The notes beneath the pieces were generated by a model. That model was not told the DNA's origin. It saw only the letters and a program-made list of their open reading frames with translations, and ran no database searches. From NCBI GenBank assembly GCA_015494155.1, contig WGBU01000070.1, positions 1 to 64,000 on the forward strand: a stretch of DNA of 64,000 bases. The letters run 5' to 3'. Shown piece by piece: positions 63,347 to 64,000 of this stretch (the first letter of the stretch is position 1; each line of letters opens with the position of its first letter). The stretch comes from Deltaproteobacteria bacterium (GTDB taxonomy: Bacteria > Desulfobacterota > Dissulfuribacteria > Dissulfuribacterales > Dissulfuribacteraceae). A program made the position numbers and the translations under genes.

Positions 63347-64000
63347 ATGTCTCCTATGCCAAAGTCACGAAATTTTCTCGTAAGGATGGATAGACTAAGG
63401 GCAGCAGCACCTGAATTGCGCTATCTCCTCACGCGAGGCTATCCAAGAAAGTCCTCTGTAGAGTTCATTGGCAACCACTATCAACTGACAAGGGACGAGC
63501 GAAATATCCTGTTTAGGGGCGTCTTCCCAAGGGCCATTGCCCAGGCCATCAAGGCAAACAGGGTCACACCAGGGGCCATCTGCGGCAAGGAGTTGTTTGT
63601 GGATGGATACAATGTAACCATCACGCTTGAAAATGCCATGAAGGGTCACCCCATCATCAGGGGAAACAATGGCTTTATTCGGGACATATCTGGCACATTC
63701 AGGGGGTTTAGACAATCTGACCTCACGGAAGCTTGCTGGAGAGAGATCCTGCGCCTCCTCACCCAGTACAGACCAGGCCTCACCACTGTCCTTCTGGACA
63801 AACCCTACTCAAAGAGTGCTCAGTTGGCTAGATCCATAAAGATATGGATGGAGGAATACTCCATTCAGGGCCAGGTCTTGTTGTCTCAAAGGGTGGATTT
63901 TAAGCTAAAGAATGCCCGTGGTGTAAGGGCCACCTCAGACTCAACAATACTCATCCGAGGTGGCCCATCTCTTGATCTAGCAGGTCATATTGCCATACGA
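63347..64000 (+). CDS. DUF434 domain protein, 5' part
   Basis: The frame is open from the ATG at 63347 to the window edge (218 codons) with no stop, so the gene continues to the right. It matches the DUF434 pattern: ELRYLLTRGYPRKSSVEFIGNHYQLTRDERNILFRGVF, then a PIN-like block with LFVDGYNVTITLENAMKG and FIRDISGTFRGF. The family occurs in archaea and deep-branching bacteria; the DGYN-type acidic block hints at a nuclease-like fold, but function is unknown. No clear ribosome binding site precedes the ATG; ATG 63356 or 63386 could be used. Confidence 0.75.
   Translation, partial: MSPMPKSRNFLVRMDRLRAAAPELRYLLTRGYPRKSSVEFIGNHYQLTRDERNILFRGVFPRAIAQAIKANRVTPGAICGKELFVDGYNVTITLENAMKGHPIIRGNNGFIRDISGTFRGFRQSDLTEACWREILRLLTQYRPGLTTVLLDKPYSKSAQLARSIKIWMEEYSIQGQVLLSQRVDFKLKNARGVRATSDSTILIRGGPSLDLAGHIAIR

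Overview
The window looks like chromosome from an anaerobic, sulfur-metabolising bacterium of the Desulfobacterota (former Deltaproteobacteria), perhaps near the Dissulfuribacter-type lineages. The lineage is inferred. The evidence is a sat gene of the dissimilatory type, an NrfD-type quinone-interacting membrane protein next to it, menaquinone synthesis by the futalosine route (mqnE, mqnC, an aminofutalosine deaminase, mqnA), ATP synthase genes split into an F0 operon and a b'-b-F1 operon, a nickel regulator, and a selenocysteine tRNA. Nearly all of it is dense housekeeping sequence with many 1-20 base gene overlaps. Only the first 1.4 kb looks accessory.

Layout. 1-1440: the end of a superfamily 2 helicase, a phage-type HTH protein with a Cys-rich tail, and a coiled-coil membrane protein. 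1501-1671: initiator tRNA with its own promoter and terminator. 1683-6330 (minus): nikR-gyrA-gpsA-UPF0280. 6376-12418 (minus): type IV pilus assembly operon pilM-N-O-P, a secretin-N-domain/TPR protein, and an MshL-like secretin. 12633-21404 (plus): lepA, lepB, ftsB-like, two unknown genes, DUF1178, a SlyD-like FKBP and the mqn genes. 21395-24640 (minus): gltX and glnS. 24730-27837 (minus): a small unknown gene, sat and a solitary nrfD-like gene. 28004-36466: uvrB, a PilZ protein, a sigma-54 activator, an outer-membrane barrel, selC and a shortened UvrA-like ATPase. 36533-38375 (minus): atpZ-atpI-atpB-atpE. 38478-45214: hemL, a NapH-like ferredoxin protein, a beta-CASP nuclease, tyrS and rny. 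45535-47350 (minus): 6S RNA, zapA, a ZapB-like gene and a glmU-like gene with a short hexapeptide domain. 47425-53395 (minus): atpF'-atpF-atpH-atpA-atpG-atpD-atpC. 53531-58102 (minus): queE, queD, yggS, maf, tatD and a histidine kinase. 58123-64000: a self-contained small exported-protein unit, rpe, an aminotransferase, def-fmt-rsmB and a DUF434 gene cut by the window edge.

How the parts work together. Initiator tRNA, fmt and def cover the formyl-methionine cycle. The mqn genes supply menaquinone, which an NrfD-type protein could use. Sat consumes ATP for sulfate activation, or makes it in the reverse direction, while ATP synthase handles the same ATP pool. The most striking signal is regulatory. 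A palindrome of the form TGAATGA-N4-TCATTCA lies just downstream of a recognisable promoter -10 in front of sat, of atpZIBE and of the b'-b-F1 operon, and nowhere else that I found in intergenic DNA of the window. It suggests one repressor governing ATP turnover.

Other points worth a look are a 17-bp perfect inverted repeat that swallows the nikR start codon, a 14-bp inverted repeat and an 18-bp palindrome around sat and nrfD, the UvrA-like protein with a degenerate first ABC signature, a His-rich exported arm on the ATP synthase b subunit, and a pilus secretin whose extra N-domain sits in a separate TPR protein. I saw no CRISPR array, insertion sequence or rRNA operon.
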